A stretch of DNA of 64,000 bases from JAFAGX01 sp963759875 (GTDB lineage: Bacteria; Acidobacteriota; Terriglobia; Terriglobales; Acidobacteriaceae): positions 124,001 to 188,000 of the forward strand of contig CAVXBB010000002.1 in the NCBI GenBank assembly GCA_963759875.1, written 5' to 3'. The position numbers and the translations under genes were made by a program. Shown piece after piece: positions 35,728-44,167 of the stretch. The notes under the pieces were generated by a model. That model had not been told where the DNA came from. It saw only the letters and a list, made by a program, of their open reading frames with translations, and did not search any database. Each line of letters begins with the position of its first letter. Positions within the stretch are counted from its first letter, which is position 1.

Positions 35728-35918
35728 GCAAACAAGCGGCTTTTTGGGACGCTAGCGCATTGGTGCCCTTGTGTGTTCACGAGGCCAGTAGTCGGCAAGC
35801 GCAATCTCAATTGCGCAAATTCATGCCGGTGGTGTGGCGGGGGAGTCTGGTTGAAGTTCACAGTGCAATCACACGATTGCATCGCTTCGGCACGCTCGAC
35901 CTATCATCGGGCCGATGA
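35724..35918 (+). pseudogene. Truncated PIN-domain (VapC-type) toxin
   Basis: 64 residues: FWDASALVPLCVHEASSRQA carries the first catalytic Asp of PIN ribonucleases and GSLVEVHSAITRLHRFGTLD the Glu-containing second segment. Normal length is about 130-140 residues; the second half with the remaining acidic residues is missing after LSSGR. Translationally coupled to the antitoxin gene. Probably inactive. Confidence 0.72.
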
Positions 35919-36035
35919 CTATGATTCAGCGCCGGTCCTCTGTCACGGATGGACGCATAAACTTCACCTATCGGTCAGATGAATGAAGAGGTATAAATAG
36001 TCTAGCGGGCTCACTGTACAGATGCTGGACGTGTT

Positions 36036-36806
36036 TCACTCGATTGTTGTCTCTGGCCACGCATACGTGCCGAGGCGCACAGCAATGCTCATGCCCTGCA
36101 CGGCCAGAGCGCAGACGAGAGTGGGATCCAGATCCAAGTGCCATATCGACCAGTTCTTCGAACTCTCTAGATCGCCGGAGATCTTCAACTGCGATTTACC
36201 ACCATCCTTGGGAATCACGGTGAATCCGCTGAGCGGCATTGAAAGCCCCGTGCCACACGCCTTGATATAAGCTTCCTTGGCGGTCCAGCAGGCAAAAAAG
36301 GATTCGCTTCGCTGAGAGGAAGGTTGCGACCGCAGCCAATCCGCTTCCGCCGGAGAAAAGAAGCGATCCGCAAGCTCGAGTGCTTCCACATTGTCCCGAA
36401 CTTGCTCGACATCCACCCCCACAGGTCGGTTGCGAGTAACTGCGAGTACAGCCGCACCGTCGGTGTGCGACAGGTTGAAGCTGATATTTGCGGTTCCCGC
36501 GAGTTCGGGCTTTCCGTGCGCTGTAACTTGAAATCGCACGTCACGGGGGGCAATCAGCAGATACTTCCCGAGTACAAAGCGCAGAAAAGTCCGCGAAATC
36601 ACAAACTGGTCACGCGCCGCAGCTACCTTGAATCGCGCTGCTCTTCCCTGCTCGTATTGGTCCAGTAACCGGTGTAGAGCGTTCGTTCGATGCTGCACCG
36701 GTTGAAAATCTGCGTACCAAACATGCACCTCGTCATCCGGCAGAACGCTGTCGAGCTGTACCAATGGCATCCCAACGGTAGCTTGGCGTATCCGCGTGCT
36801 ATTCAT
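36036..36806 (-). CDS. 4'-phosphopantetheinyl transferase (Sfp type)
   Basis: About 256 residues. The family motifs are present: HGKPELAGTANISFNLSHTD, GVDVEQVRDNVEALELADRF and FFACWTAKEAYIKACGTGLS, giving the Mg-binding Asp/Glu and the WxxKEAxxK motif. Sfp-type enzymes attach phosphopantetheine to the serine of carrier domains, including those of nonribosomal peptide synthetases. The window holds at least two such carriers (GHS and GDS motifs in the right locus), so this is their likely activator. The start is uncertain (36842, 36806 or 36770). Confidence 0.88.
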   Translation of the reverse strand: MNSTRIRQATVGMPLVQLDSVLPDDEVHVWYADFQPVQHRTNALHRLLDQYEQGRAARFKVAAARDQFVISRTFLRFVLGKYLLIAPRDVRFQVTAHGKPELAGTANISFNLSHTDGAAVLAVTRNRPVGVDVEQVRDNVEALELADRFFSPAEADWLRSQPSSQRSESFFACWTAKEAYIKACGTGLSMPLSGFTVIPKDGGKSQLKISGDLESSKNWSIWHLDLDPTLVCALAVQGMSIAVRLGTYAWPETTIE

Positions 36807-36960
36807 CACTTCGAAATTCAATATTCGGTCTCTACATATCACGACGTAATTTGCTTATGCAAATCAGTCCGACGCTGCGAGCACTTGCGATGGCGGCAAG
36901 TTTCGAAAAGAATCACCAATTTCGGATCATCTGTAGAGTGGGATTGAGGCTTTGGTGCTG

Positions 36961-37311
36961 TCAGGATGGTCCTGAAAAATAATGCTCAAGATGTTGTATC
37001 GGACTGCTGCACTCCACTGCGACTCTAATAGCTTCACGGGTCGTTTCAACCCGGACCACGTTTCCTTCGCCAACGAGTTCAACAGGATGGGTCATTAGAT
37101 CATGTTGGATGGTCATCACAAAGGACACCCGACTCTCTTGAGGAATCGCCGCGGTGGTTTCCAGTAACAATCCACCGATACTTACGTTCCGGCTGATCGC
37201 CTCGATCTCAGATGCGACATCTCCGGAGCGCAGCGTCACGCGCACTGGATAGCTCAAGTTGAAACGACGATACTTACGTTCTGCGAATGGCTCGCGCATC
37301 GCTATCCGCAA
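36961..37311 (-). CDS. PilZ domain protein, paralogue of 20245-20586
   Basis: 116 residues with ERKYRRFNLSYPVRVTL (RxxxR) and RNVSIGGLLLETT ((D/N)xSxxG), giving a full c-di-GMP-binding signature. The similarity to the other PilZ gene runs through ELVGEGNVVRVE (LAGEGHVVRVQ in the paralogue) to the end. It precedes nothing on its strand and lies next to the LuxR-Sel1 gene, just as the first PilZ protein lies near the first LuxR-Sel1 gene. The start may be 37299. Confidence 0.87.
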   Translation of the reverse strand: MRIAMREPFAERKYRRFNLSYPVRVTLRSGDVASEIEAISRNVSIGGLLLETTAAIPQESRVSFVMTIQHDLMTHPVELVGEGNVVRVETTREAIRVAVECSSPIQHLEHYFSGPS

Positions 37312-37380
37312 CTAGCGCTATCCATCTTCCAGCACACCTCGTAAGAATGCTAGAAATAAATGTCGGGAGCATCCGAATGT

Positions 37381-38400
37381 TCAACTTGCGAGTTTGGGCA
37401 TGGGAGCTTGTGGACGCAATTCTGCACGTGTGGTCTTCATTTTCAGATCGTGATGCTGCTGTGCCTTATCGGAAACCTGCCGCTCGAGCTCCTTAATTTG
37501 TTCCGGCAGCAGCCGCACTCGTAAGTCTTGAATCCCGCGTCGGCTGCGGTCCAGAATGCGGTTGGAGTTTAGCTCTGCCAATCGGAGCCAGTGATACGCA
37601 GCTTGATCGTCCTTTTTCACACCCCTGCCCTCGAGATGTGCCAATCCCAACATAAATTGCGCTGGAAGGAAACCCTCCTCCGCCGCCGCGACAACAGCAG
37701 GTTCACTGAACCCTTCGCCCCAGAAAAATTGCGCCAACTCACCGTAATGACCATTACTTCCTCTTACCATCAAGAACAAGAGTTCTATACGATTGGTCAC
37801 ATGCAGCTTCTCAAAGATCCGGAACAGGTGATTCTTAACCGTGTGCTCACTAAGGCCAAGCTGCTGCGCGATCTGTTTATTACTCAAACCCTGTGCGGCT
37901 AGTTGCGCCACCTCACCTTCTCGCCTGGTTATCCTGCTCAACTCACCCAGCCCATCACAAGAAGGTGCGCTTTCAATTGCTTCGAGCAGGAATTCGGTCT
38001 CGGTGCGACCGGCCCATATCCGTCCCTGAGAAACGCGCTCAACACACTTGCGGAACTCGGAAAGCGGTTCCGTCCGGCAAAACACACCTTTCGCGCCACT
38101 GCGAAAGGACGCGATTACGCTCTCCCGTTCCGACGTCTCCAATAGCATAACGATCGAAAGGTTACGGGTTCGGGCTCGAAGCGAGCGGGCCAAAAGCATT
38201 CCCTTGGTTGATCCAGAATCGAGCTCCGCGCTAATCACAGCTACCCCGGGCATAGTAGGTGGCGGATAGGACAGAATTTTGGCCGGAGGGGCAAGGGCAA
38301 CCACGTCGAAGCAGGCGTCTTGCCGCAGAGACTCCGCAAGAAGCTGGCTGCTCATTACGTTGCGATCAGCAACAATTATCGGTATTGCATTGGCTGGCAT
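37381..38400 (-). CDS. LuxR-type regulator with pseudo-receiver and Sel1 repeat, paralogue of 14835-15836
   Basis: 339 residues from ATG 38400. A receiver-like domain starting IPIIVADRNVMSSQLLAESL has VAVISAELDSG where the phosphoacceptor loop should be, so phosphorylation is doubtful. LuxR HTH: ITRREGEVAQLAAQGLSNKQ, then IAQQLGLSEHTVKNHLFRIF. The C-terminal part has a clear Sel1 repeat (GFLPAQFMLGLAHLEGRGVK, then DQAAYHWLRLAE). Earlier in-frame starts up to 38655 add a Cys- and Pro-rich sequence that does not look coding. It points away from the right NusG operon. Confidence 0.85.
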   Translation of the reverse strand: MPANAIPIIVADRNVMSSQLLAESLRQDACFDVVALAPPAKILSYPPPTMPGVAVISAELDSGSTKGMLLARSLRARTRNLSIVMLLETSERESVIASFRSGAKGVFCRTEPLSEFRKCVERVSQGRIWAGRTETEFLLEAIESAPSCDGLGELSRITRREGEVAQLAAQGLSNKQIAQQLGLSEHTVKNHLFRIFEKLHVTNRIELLFLMVRGSNGHYGELAQFFWGEGFSEPAVVAAAEEGFLPAQFMLGLAHLEGRGVKKDDQAAYHWLRLAELNSNRILDRSRRGIQDLRVRLLPEQIKELERQVSDKAQQHHDLKMKTTRAELRPQAPMPKLAS

Positions 38401-39204
38401 GAGATCGTTCCCGGCTAACGATGACGGAGGATGACACTTATGATTTTGAGTAAACCCAACCCCAGGGTTGATTCCTTCTACCAGAAGCCAGAATTCAATG
38501 CAAGCAAATAGCGGCGTTTTGCACAAGTTTTTGGTGATAGGCACGATCGGAAAATTAACCAAAGGGTGCGCGGCGTGACACCACTTACAAGAACAATTGA
38601 ACGAATTTTCTAAACTGCTGATTCTTCTCGGCATCCATGCACTGCGTGCTGCCATTGGCAGGTGCTGTCGCGAAGTCGGCTGTTAATCTCCTTTTCAGCG
38701 CTGCTCTGCAGGAGCCTTTATTGCAGATCCACTTCGTTTCGCTCGACCCTCGGTAGGGTTACTCCATAAAAAAAAATCGCCAAACACGGCGTAAGGCGCG
38801 AGATTGCTGTAGGACCTTAGGCTCTATACATTGAGAGGGTTGAGAAATCCATCTTATGACCTCTTTAGGGCTCACGCCTCAGACCGGAGGCCGACATCAC
38901 CCCTGGCATTGTGGTCCCAGGAGCTCGCATGAGTATCAACACGAAATTACTAGATATATAGGAAGAACACCCTCTTGTTTGTGAATTAGCTGGCAGCTAT
39001 CGTCGTGCCTCGTGAAATTTCCTAATGCCTAACAGGTTCAGATTTTAGTTTTTCACGGGTTTATTGCCCCGAACAGCAAGCTACGCACGCTCTCTAAGGT
39101 GCTCAGGTAAAAACAGACTATGGAAATCGCTCACAACCTTGACGCTCTAAGTCCCCAAATGGATCAGCGTGCAGGGTTTCACGCAAGACGCTGGAGCTTT
39201 GAAC
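38401..39204. other. Divergent intergenic region between LuxR-Sel1 and PilZ/NusG genes
   Basis: About 800 bases without a recognised gene. An A9 run at 38767-38775 and a small GCCTC/GAGGC hairpin near 38880 are the only visible structures. Promoters for both directions must lie here, but none could be assigned by eye. Confidence 0.5.
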
Positions 39205-39603
39205 ATGCCCTACCTAACACGGACGCAGCAGATTGAAGCATCAGCGGTCACACCAACGTGGCGCGATCGAATTCCCGGAGGGAATGTGGACCGGCGAAGA
39301 TCCCCTCGCTTTCGGTTACGGCTGCCGGTCCTTACACAGTGGACAGACGATGAAGGCCACGTGCGTTATGGCGGAGGATTTAGTCGAGACATCGGTATTC
39401 GAGGTGTATTCGTGCTTAGTTCCGAGCCTCCGTCCAGTTCGACAATGATCAGCGTGACCGTGGTGCTTCCAAACCTGCGAGTAGATTTACAAGACTTGCA
39501 TTTACGTTGCGTCGGATCCTTAGTGCGAGTCGAGAAGGATGCAGCTGTCGGAGGCTATGCGATCGAATGTGATTTTAGGGGCATAGAAGAAATCCTTAAA
39601 TAG
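39205..39603 (+). CDS. PilZ domain protein at the head of the right locus
   Basis: 132 residues from ATG 39205, which has GGAG at a good distance. The arginine motif is in DRRRSPRFRLRLPVL and the second motif is SRDIGIRGVFVLSS, where the Ser/Gly pattern is partly changed (DIGIRG). Further similarity to PilZ runs through RCVGSLVRVEKDAAVGGYAI. A c-di-GMP receptor placed just before the antiterminator and EPS genes suggests that second-messenger level feeds into the locus. Confidence 0.78.
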   Translation: MPYLTRTQQIEASAVTPTWRDRIPGGNVDRRRSPRFRLRLPVLTQWTDDEGHVRYGGGFSRDIGIRGVFVLSSEPPSSSTMISVTVVLPNLRVDLQDLHLRCVGSLVRVEKDAAVGGYAIECDFRGIEEILK

Positions 39604-39672
39604 CCTCCTAGCGTGTAATGGCCGTCAGCCTGAAAGTGGAATTGTGGAAATCACCAGTGGTTCCGGTAATGG

Positions 39673-39690
39673 GACTCAGAGGGCGAAGCT
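39673..39690 (+). promoter_or_regulatory. Conserved leader element, copy 2
   Basis: GACTCAGAGGGCGAAGCT is identical over 18 bases to the element in front of the left NusG gene. Here it precedes GTGAAC, the start of a 36-residue leader frame. Confidence 0.7.
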
Positions 39691-39801
39691 GTGAACAGCG
39701 TTATTCAGAATTACAAGCTCAGTAGGTTGCCTGCTTTGGGCAAATTTGAACTCGTATTTCAGCCGGTTCCAGTTGATGTGACCGAGAGGGCGAAGCTGTG
39801 A
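39691..39801 (+). CDS. 36-residue leader ORF coupled to the NusG-like gene
   Basis: GTG at 39691 follows the conserved ribosome-binding element directly, and the frame ends at TGA 39799-39801, overlapping the GTG of the NusG gene (GTGA). It encodes MNSVIQNYKLSRLPALGKFE and 16 more residues, with no recognised family. Either a translated leader controlling the antiterminator or a by-product of a local duplication that left the element in two copies about 100 bases apart. Confidence 0.5.
   Translation: MNSVIQNYKLSRLPALGKFELVFQPVPVDVTERAKL
39775..39797 (+). promoter_or_regulatory. Conserved leader element, copy 3
   Basis: GATGTGACCGAGAGGGCG continues with AAGCT into the GTG of the NusG-like gene. 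It differs from copy 1 at only two positions over 23 bases (ACTC versus ACCG). Confidence 0.68.
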
Positions 39802-40349
39802 GCACAACCATTTATTCGTGGGAGATGACTCCCATGGCGGCAATCACGGATCGGGCACAGAACTGGTATGCGCTGTTAACGCGGGCACGACATGAGAAAG
39901 CTGTGGCCAAGCGACTGGGTGAACGGAGCGTTGAAACCTTTCTCCCACTGGTAAGCGAAATACACCGCTGGAGTGATCGAAAGAGAATTGTAGAGCTTCC
40001 TATCTTTAGCTGTTACGTGTTCGCAAAACTGTTGCCAACCAACGAGGGACGCTTGACAGCGCTGAAGGTGGACGGGGTTTTCGGCATGGTCGGTTCGCGA
40101 GGAGAAGGGACTCCGATCCCCGAAGAGCAAATCGATACGGTACGGAGGTTAGTTGAAGGAGAATATCCTTACCTGTCTCATCCATTTCTGAAGGTCGGTC
40201 AGCGCGTCCGTGTCCGTGGCGGAGCGCTGGACGGTGTTGAAGGCATTCTGGTTTCCCGAAGCGGACAATCCACCCTCGTGATATCTATCGAAGCCATCCA
40301 GAGATCTTTGTCAGTTCGGATCGAGGGATACAATGTCGAGCCGGTCTAA
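39798..40349 (+). CDS. UpxY/NusG-family transcription antiterminator (right locus)
   Basis: 183 residues. NGN domain: NWYALLTRARHEKAVAKRLG, FLPLVSEIHRWSDRKRIVEL, FAKLLPTNEGR; KOW motif: VGQRVRVRGGALDGVEGILV. Very similar to the left-locus protein, including the last residues RIEGYNVEPV. It should allow RNA polymerase to transcribe the long plus-strand EPS/NRPS operon. GTG at 39798 was chosen because of the strong element before it; ATG at 39834 is an alternative. Confidence 0.88.
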   Translation: MSTTIYSWEMTPMAAITDRAQNWYALLTRARHEKAVAKRLGERSVETFLPLVSEIHRWSDRKRIVELPIFSCYVFAKLLPTNEGRLTALKVDGVFGMVGSRGEGTPIPEEQIDTVRRLVEGEYPYLSHPFLKVGQRVRVRGGALDGVEGILVSRSGQSTLVISIEAIQRSLSVRIEGYNVEPV

Positions 40350-40501
40350 GTGTCTAGCGCGCTCAGACCAAGAAAGTAACCAAAATGCCGGTCGCGAACA
40401 GGAAGTTATCCATTCTGCGGACTTTCAGACGGAGACCTCGAGCGGATGAAGAATCAATTTCGCAGCAATTTGAGTTGGCGAAGATGTACCACCGCGATCC
40501 G

Positions 40502-41908
40502 ATGAAATTTTCGTTTCCGATTGTGCTCTTGCTGCTTTGTTTTCCGGCATTTGCCGTCAGGAGCGATTGCACCAAGTATGTTTCGCCCAACGGTGGCCAG
40601 TCGAAGTGTTCGTTCTCCGTACCCTGTTCAGTTTCCACAGCTAACTCTCAGGCCGCACCTGGGGATCGCGTTTGTCTGAAAGGTGGCAACTACGAGTTCG
40701 CTCGGGGCTTCCATCCTCTCACTAGCGGCAATGGCGACCGAGCCACATGGCCACCGTCGCTCTCGGACCCTGCTGCTTCTTGTCCCAACTGCATCGTTTG
40801 GGAGGATTACGGTGATTCCCCAGTATGGTTTCTGAATACCTCGAATTACGTGCCACTCGGGGGCAACTGGCTGGTCAATGTCAACGGTGGAACAACTTGT
40901 TGTAATGGAATGCACCACCTCATGTTCATTGGGCTGAATCTCGATGGCAATGGCCCTAACGGACAAAATGGGGCCAATAACGGATTCTTCGGACGCTACT
41001 TCCACCACATTGCCTTCTTAAATAATTACGTGCGAAACACAACTGGAGCCGGTATCGCATATGTGAACGCGGATTATGTATTCGCGGCCAAGAACATACT
41101 CTGGCACAACGGAGAAGGCAATACGATACCTTCAAGTGCGACCAGCGCTATCAGTTATAACGGCACCTGCTTTTTTGACAACTACACTGGATTTCACAAT
41201 TACGTGATCAGCAACATGGCGTCGGGGGAGTTGGATAACCAATCCAACACTGACGGCAATGCCTACATCTCCGACTTAAGCTGCAGTCGGGTTCACAACA
41301 TTGATCAAGCAAACACCCCACCCGAACTTATCGCTGATAACGTCTTCTTCATGAATGGTGGCAATTGCGTCATGCTGTTCACAGTGACCAATAATTACGT
41401 CGTAAATAATACGTGCTACAAAAATGACCTGAATACGAAGCTACGCGCCGGCCACATTGGGGAGATGGGCGAGAATACATCGCGGGACAATTATTTCATC
41501 AATAACCTCGTTTATACCTGGGAGTGGCATTCCTCAGCTGCCTATTTTAAAGACAATGGGGGTGAGACCAGCACTTGGAGCCACAACCTTTGGTACGGTA
41601 CCGGCCCAAAGTCTAAGGTCGCAGACTCGGTGTATGCTAACCGCAATCCGCTTTTTGTTGACGCACCGAATGTACGTCCTTATCCCAACGCAGACGAATG
41701 GCAAAATGCCCCGGACCCAAGGAACATCGCCCACGCTTTTCGCCTGCAGGCTAAGAGCCCTGCGACAGGGACGGGCATCGATCCCACGACCCTGTCCGGC
41801 CTGGATCCGAATGTCGTCCGAGATATGCGGCGATTCATCTACAGCGATATTTCGGGGAACCCGCGACCTGTCGGAGGGCCGTTCGATTTAGGAGCTTATC
41901 AGCAGTAG
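40502..41908 (+). CDS. Secreted right-handed beta-helix protein
   Basis: 468 residues from the ATG that begins a good signal peptide (MKFSFPIVLLLLCFPAFA). The mature part is rich in short Asn-rich turns (NNYVRNTTGAGIAYVNADYV, NNYVVNNTCYKND, NYFINNLVYTW), the pattern of parallel beta-helix proteins such as pectate lyases and related carbohydrate-active enzymes. It ends LSGLDPNVVRDMRRFIYSDI and GPFDLGAYQQ, typical of the family. No catalytic triad can be assigned. In this position it may trim or bind the polymer. A start at 40385 is possible but would add 39 residues before the signal. Confidence 0.72.
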   Translation: MKFSFPIVLLLLCFPAFAVRSDCTKYVSPNGGQSKCSFSVPCSVSTANSQAAPGDRVCLKGGNYEFARGFHPLTSGNGDRATWPPSLSDPAASCPNCIVWEDYGDSPVWFLNTSNYVPLGGNWLVNVNGGTTCCNGMHHLMFIGLNLDGNGPNGQNGANNGFFGRYFHHIAFLNNYVRNTTGAGIAYVNADYVFAAKNILWHNGEGNTIPSSATSAISYNGTCFFDNYTGFHNYVISNMASGELDNQSNTDGNAYISDLSCSRVHNIDQANTPPELIADNVFFMNGGNCVMLFTVTNNYVVNNTCYKNDLNTKLRAGHIGEMGENTSRDNYFINNLVYTWEWHSSAAYFKDNGGETSTWSHNLWYGTGPKSKVADSVYANRNPLFVDAPNVRPYPNADEWQNAPDPRNIAHAFRLQAKSPATGTGIDPTTLSGLDPNVVRDMRRFIYSDISGNPRPVGGPFDLGAYQQ

Positions 41909-42078
41909 TGTGGCCTCTTAAAACCCTGCCTGGTTGCGTAGCATGCCATCGTACGCAAGAACGCCATATCATTCAGTATGTCGGCTCATCGGCTTTCATT
42001 TCATGCAAGGCACAAGATGAGCTCCCGCAAGAGAGAAACTTGGCCGGGGAGAAAAATAACTAGTTTGAATGCGGGAAC

Positions 42079-43221
42079 ATGCGTATAGCTCTGCTGTCCT
42101 TCAATTTTCCCGAGTATTGCATCAGGTTGGCGAGTGCACTTTCTAGAAATGCCGAGATACTGCTTCAACTGCCGCACAAACAAGCCGAGACCTACGACAG
42201 CTTACTCGATCCGAGCATTAGGTTCCTGCCATTTGCATATCCCAGGCTACGACAACCGTTGAAACAAATTAAACTCGCGGTTCACTTATGCGAGCAAATG
42301 CAGGACTTTCGCCCCGACATCGTTCACTTTCAACACGGTCATATCTGGTTCAATCTTTTCCTGGCAATGCTTCCGCGATGTGGATTGGTGGTGACCGTTC
42401 ATGATTACCGGGCACATCCAGGCGACAAGCCTTCGCGCAAAACGCCCCAGTGGATATTGGATCGTGGAATCCATCGCGCTAACCAGCTCATCGTCCATGC
42501 CCGCCACATCCAGCAACTGATCGTCAGCAACTACACGATTGCCGAGAACCGTGTCCATGTCATTCCCCACATAAAACTTGGTAGTTGCGAGATGCAGCAA
42601 AATGCGACATCGATGGGGCCTCCCACTGTCCTATTTTTCGGCCGAATCTGGAAATATAAGGGGCTGGAATATCTGATACGTGCGGAACCCCTGATTAGCA
42701 CGGAAATTCCTGATGTACGGATCGTTATTGCAGGCGAAGGAGAGGATTTCTCACGTTATAGGAAAATGATGGTTCACCCTGAGCGCTTTGTTGTGTTTAA
42801 CGAATATATTTCTGATGCTCAGCGCAGTGAATTGTTTGCTGCGGCAACCGTAGTCACGTTGCCCTATATCGAAGCTTCCCAAAGCGGCGTGGTTCCCTTG
42901 GCCTATACGCATGCCAAGCCTGTTGTTGTCACCAACGTGGGAGGCCTTCCGGAGATGGTCGAAGATGGGCAAACAGGTCTGTGTGTTCCGCCGGGTGACC
43001 CAAGGGTCTTAGCCGGGGCGATCGTTCGACTGCTGAAGGATAAAGAGTTCGCCACGCGTTTGGGTGCAAATGGTCAGCGAAAGGTTAATACTGACTGCTC
43101 ACCCGCCCAAGTAGCCAGTAGAACTCTAGACGTGTACGAACGTGCGTTGCTGGCTTCCCACGCAGTGCCACAATCGGCTGGGCATTGCTCGGCTCACAGC
43201 GACGTTTCAGCCGAGGTTTAG
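42079..43221 (+). CDS. Glycosyltransferase family 4
   Basis: 380 residues with a GT-B layout. The N-terminal half has DFRPDIVHFQHGHIWFN and LVVTVHDYRAHPGDKPSR; the C-terminal GT4 domain has VLFFGRIWKYKGLEYLIRAE, VIAGEGEDFSRYRKMM and the nucleotide-sugar loop TLPYIEASQSGVVPLAYTHA with E261-like acidic residue. A retaining enzyme that adds one sugar to the lipid-linked repeat in the cytoplasm. Donor unknown. First glycosyltransferase of the right locus. Confidence 0.88.
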   Translation: MRIALLSFNFPEYCIRLASALSRNAEILLQLPHKQAETYDSLLDPSIRFLPFAYPRLRQPLKQIKLAVHLCEQMQDFRPDIVHFQHGHIWFNLFLAMLPRCGLVVTVHDYRAHPGDKPSRKTPQWILDRGIHRANQLIVHARHIQQLIVSNYTIAENRVHVIPHIKLGSCEMQQNATSMGPPTVLFFGRIWKYKGLEYLIRAEPLISTEIPDVRIVIAGEGEDFSRYRKMMVHPERFVVFNEYISDAQRSELFAAATVVTLPYIEASQSGVVPLAYTHAKPVVVTNVGGLPEMVEDGQTGLCVPPGDPRVLAGAIVRLLKDKEFATRLGANGQRKVNTDCSPAQVASRTLDVYERALLASHAVPQSAGHCSAHSDVSAEV

Positions 43222-43363
43222 AACAATTGCAGAGGTTCCTAATACCGAAACCAGCGTTGTCGACCAGTTGCTTTCTTTGCATACGTACGTTGCAGAAGCC
43301 GCAATCCATCCAATGTATTAATTAGTTTCAGCTGTATTCAGCAACTGAGCTCAGGAGATGAAA

Positions 43364-44044
43364 ATGAGATCCATGTTCGGTTCGATATTCGGTTATTGCA
43401 TGGTCGCTCTGCTCGCAGTATTGACCTGTGCGGCGCAGCAAGATGCTAAACAGGTGGATGCATCAACGCCTGGACTGCAGCAGCGATACCCAAGATATCG
43501 TCTTCAGCCGGGCGATAGCGTGGACGTAGTGTTTGAATTCAGCCCCGAGTTCAACCAGAGCGTCGCCATACAACCTGATGGCTATGTTAGCTTGCGCGGT
43601 ATTGGAGATGTGCACGTCGCCGATAAAACCATACCCGAAGCGACTGCGGTTCTGACTCAGCGCTACGCGAGCATTCTCCACGACCCCAGCATAAGCGTAA
43701 TAGCCAAAGACTTTGTGCATCCGCACTTTACTGTCGACGGCCAGGTGGGCAAACCTGGCAGATACGATCTGCGCGGTGACACAACCGTCACCGAGGCCAT
43801 CGCTACAGCTGGTGGATTCTTACCGAGTGCAAAGCATTCCCAGGTGCTTCTCTTCCGCTGCGTCTCCAATGAATGGCTTCAGGCGAGGATCATCAACGTA
43901 AAGAAAATGGAAAAAGAGCGAGACCTGCGTGAAGACCTCCATCTACAACCAGGTGACATGCTAGTTGTTCCGAAAAACGTGATATCCAAGATCTCCGAGT
44001 TTGTTCCTCGCAGCGGCGTTGGCATCTATGCAAACTCATTTTAG
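43364..44044 (+). CDS. Wza-type polysaccharide export protein (right locus)
   Basis: 226 residues from ATG 43364, which has AGGAG at normal spacing (ATG 43358 would sit on it). Signal peptide (GYCMVALLAVLTCAAQQ), Poly_export domain (YRLQPGDSVDVVFEFSPEFN, QPDGYVSLRGIGDVHVADKT) and SLBB-like domain (FTVDGQVGKPGRYDLRGDTT, VTEAIATAGGFLPSAK). Short form like the left-locus protein. Probably forms the outer export channel with the Wzz-like protein encoded next. Confidence 0.88.
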   Translation: MRSMFGSIFGYCMVALLAVLTCAAQQDAKQVDASTPGLQQRYPRYRLQPGDSVDVVFEFSPEFNQSVAIQPDGYVSLRGIGDVHVADKTIPEATAVLTQRYASILHDPSISVIAKDFVHPHFTVDGQVGKPGRYDLRGDTTVTEAIATAGGFLPSAKHSQVLLFRCVSNEWLQARIINVKKMEKERDLREDLHLQPGDMLVVPKNVISKISEFVPRSGVGIYANSF

Positions 44045-44167
44045 TTTTACGCTGGTCTTCGTGCAGCCGGTATCCGAATTAACTCGGACATCTCCTCCTG
44101 ACCGCAAGCGTCGTACCTATGATATGAAATTGACGACATATTCAGATCCAAGTGGAAGGATAGCTCT

